From Ecdyonurus torrentis (taxonomy: Eukaryota; Arthropoda; Insecta; Ephemeroptera; Heptageniidae): 64,000 bases of DNA. Shown here in pieces: positions 63,147 to 64,000 of the stretch. The notes below the pieces were generated by a model, which was given only the letters and a program-made list of their open reading frames with translations, did no database searches and had not been told where the DNA came from. Each line of letters begins with the position of its first letter. Within the stretch, counting starts at the first letter, position 1. Made by a program: the position numbers and the translations under genes. The stretch covers positions 27,222,173-27,286,172 of the forward strand of contig OX439134.1 in assembly GCA_949318235.1 (NCBI GenBank), given 5' to 3'.

Positions 63147-63627
63147 TATGTTGAATATCTCATCATAGTAAAATTTTAATAATGATTATCATAAAAAGTT
63201 ATTTTCAATATAGCGTACTATTAACTCCACAAAACTTATAAAATAATGTTTCTGTTTCATAAAATGTATAAAAGTAAAATAAAAACTGGGTTTTAAATTT
63301 AGCTTTAAACATGTTTTTCTATATTTCTTTGATATAATGCTGAAAAAATAAATAGAAATTTTTCTACTTCTCTCTAATGTAATGTTTTAGTTATAAGATA
63401 CTTCAATATAAATTTTCTCAACAGAAATTTTAAATAAACAAACTTTTAAATACTTAATATTTATGTTAATAAAAAAAATGAAAAGAAAAATCTTAGTTTT
63501 CAATATATGATAAACAGTTAAAAAAAAGTTTAAAATATTTAAGTTTAACTTTTTTATTGCTTTAAAATTCAATTTTATAAAAAATTATTAACAATTCATT
63601 ATTTAAATATATTAAAGAAGTGAATTA
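63145..63627. other. AT-rich DNA, nothing recognised
   Basis: No exon or element supported. Confidence 0.45.
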
Positions 63628-63974
63628 TTAAAGCCATAGACCACATAAAATAACATGTGTTTTTTAATGAATAAACACGAAATGGGATCTTCAAAACTGA
63701 TGACAATTTTTTACCAGAATGTTGATGTAGCCTCACGCGAGAGAGCGTGAAAATACTGTTAAGTATGCAATTTGCGTGACTATTCATGTTTTTGATGTCA
63801 GAAACATGCAAAAATTAGTAAAAAATGTTGTGCGGGTTGCACAAATCGAATTTTCTGATCTCTGCTACGGGGCTACTGTTGGGTTTTGAGACAAACTAAA
63901 GTTTTATTTATGTAAATCCTATCAAGTGTTTTGCGATATGAATTCTTATGTTTTTCACTGGTCTATTCCTTTAA
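63628..63974 (-). mobile_element. MITE-A copy 20
   Basis: TTAA-flanked, 347 bp: AAAGCCATAGACCACAT at left, CTGGTCTATTCCTTTAA at right, all internal landmarks present. CRE core changed to TTTGATGTCAGAAACATG. Small insertion in the GCGAGAGAGCGTG block. Confidence 0.95.
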
Positions 63975-64000
63975 CAAAAATAATTCATATCTTTATCCAT

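Overview
This window is very AT-rich eukaryotic DNA with almost no protein-coding content. I found no prokaryotic gene, operon or CRISPR array. It reads as intergenic or intronic sequence of an invertebrate. Three repeats share a SINE core that resembles one I associate with arthropods, so an arthropod, possibly an insect, is my best guess; that is inference and not proven here.

The best gene evidence is two exons on the minus strand, at about 40.12-40.31 kb and 37.07-37.34 kb. They join in phase and encode the N-terminal part of a basic, serine-rich, single-pass membrane protein that I do not recognise. Weaker candidates are a membrane-spanning ORF at 54.98-55.10 kb (+), a short ORF ending at a splice-donor-like GT at 28.68-28.77 kb (+), and a GC-rich island at 10.17-10.32 kb that holds a pre-miRNA-like hairpin.

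Most of the rest is mobile-element debris. I count 20 copies of a ~340-bp TTAA-flanked non-autonomous DNA transposon (here MITE-A), three copies of a ~316-bp TTAA-flanked foldback element (MITE-B), and four copies of a related TTAA group (MITE-D and MITE-O). MITE-B at 25859-26174 sits inside a MITE-C, and a second MITE-C supplies the empty site, which shows the TTAA target duplication directly. Other foldback families (E to N) have arms from about 30 to 270 bp, and one (K) has hAT-like features. There are also tRNA-derived SINEs and decayed LINE 3' ends at 53.5-54.2 kb (+) and 59.2-59.85 kb (-).

Microsatellites are abundant. The most striking are two composite tetranucleotide tracts (30.88-31.69 and 51.92-52.38 kb) whose blocks are AATA, AATG and AACG, an (AATC)n tract at 42.08-42.42 kb, many (AG/CT)n tracts and a ~100-bp (TA)n tract.

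No complete transposase or reverse transcriptase is present, so the MITEs must have been moved by enzymes encoded elsewhere. The octamer TGACGTCA recurs inside several apparently unrelated MITE families. Family letters are local to this annotation. For MITE-A, '+' means the GGAATAGACC end is on the left.
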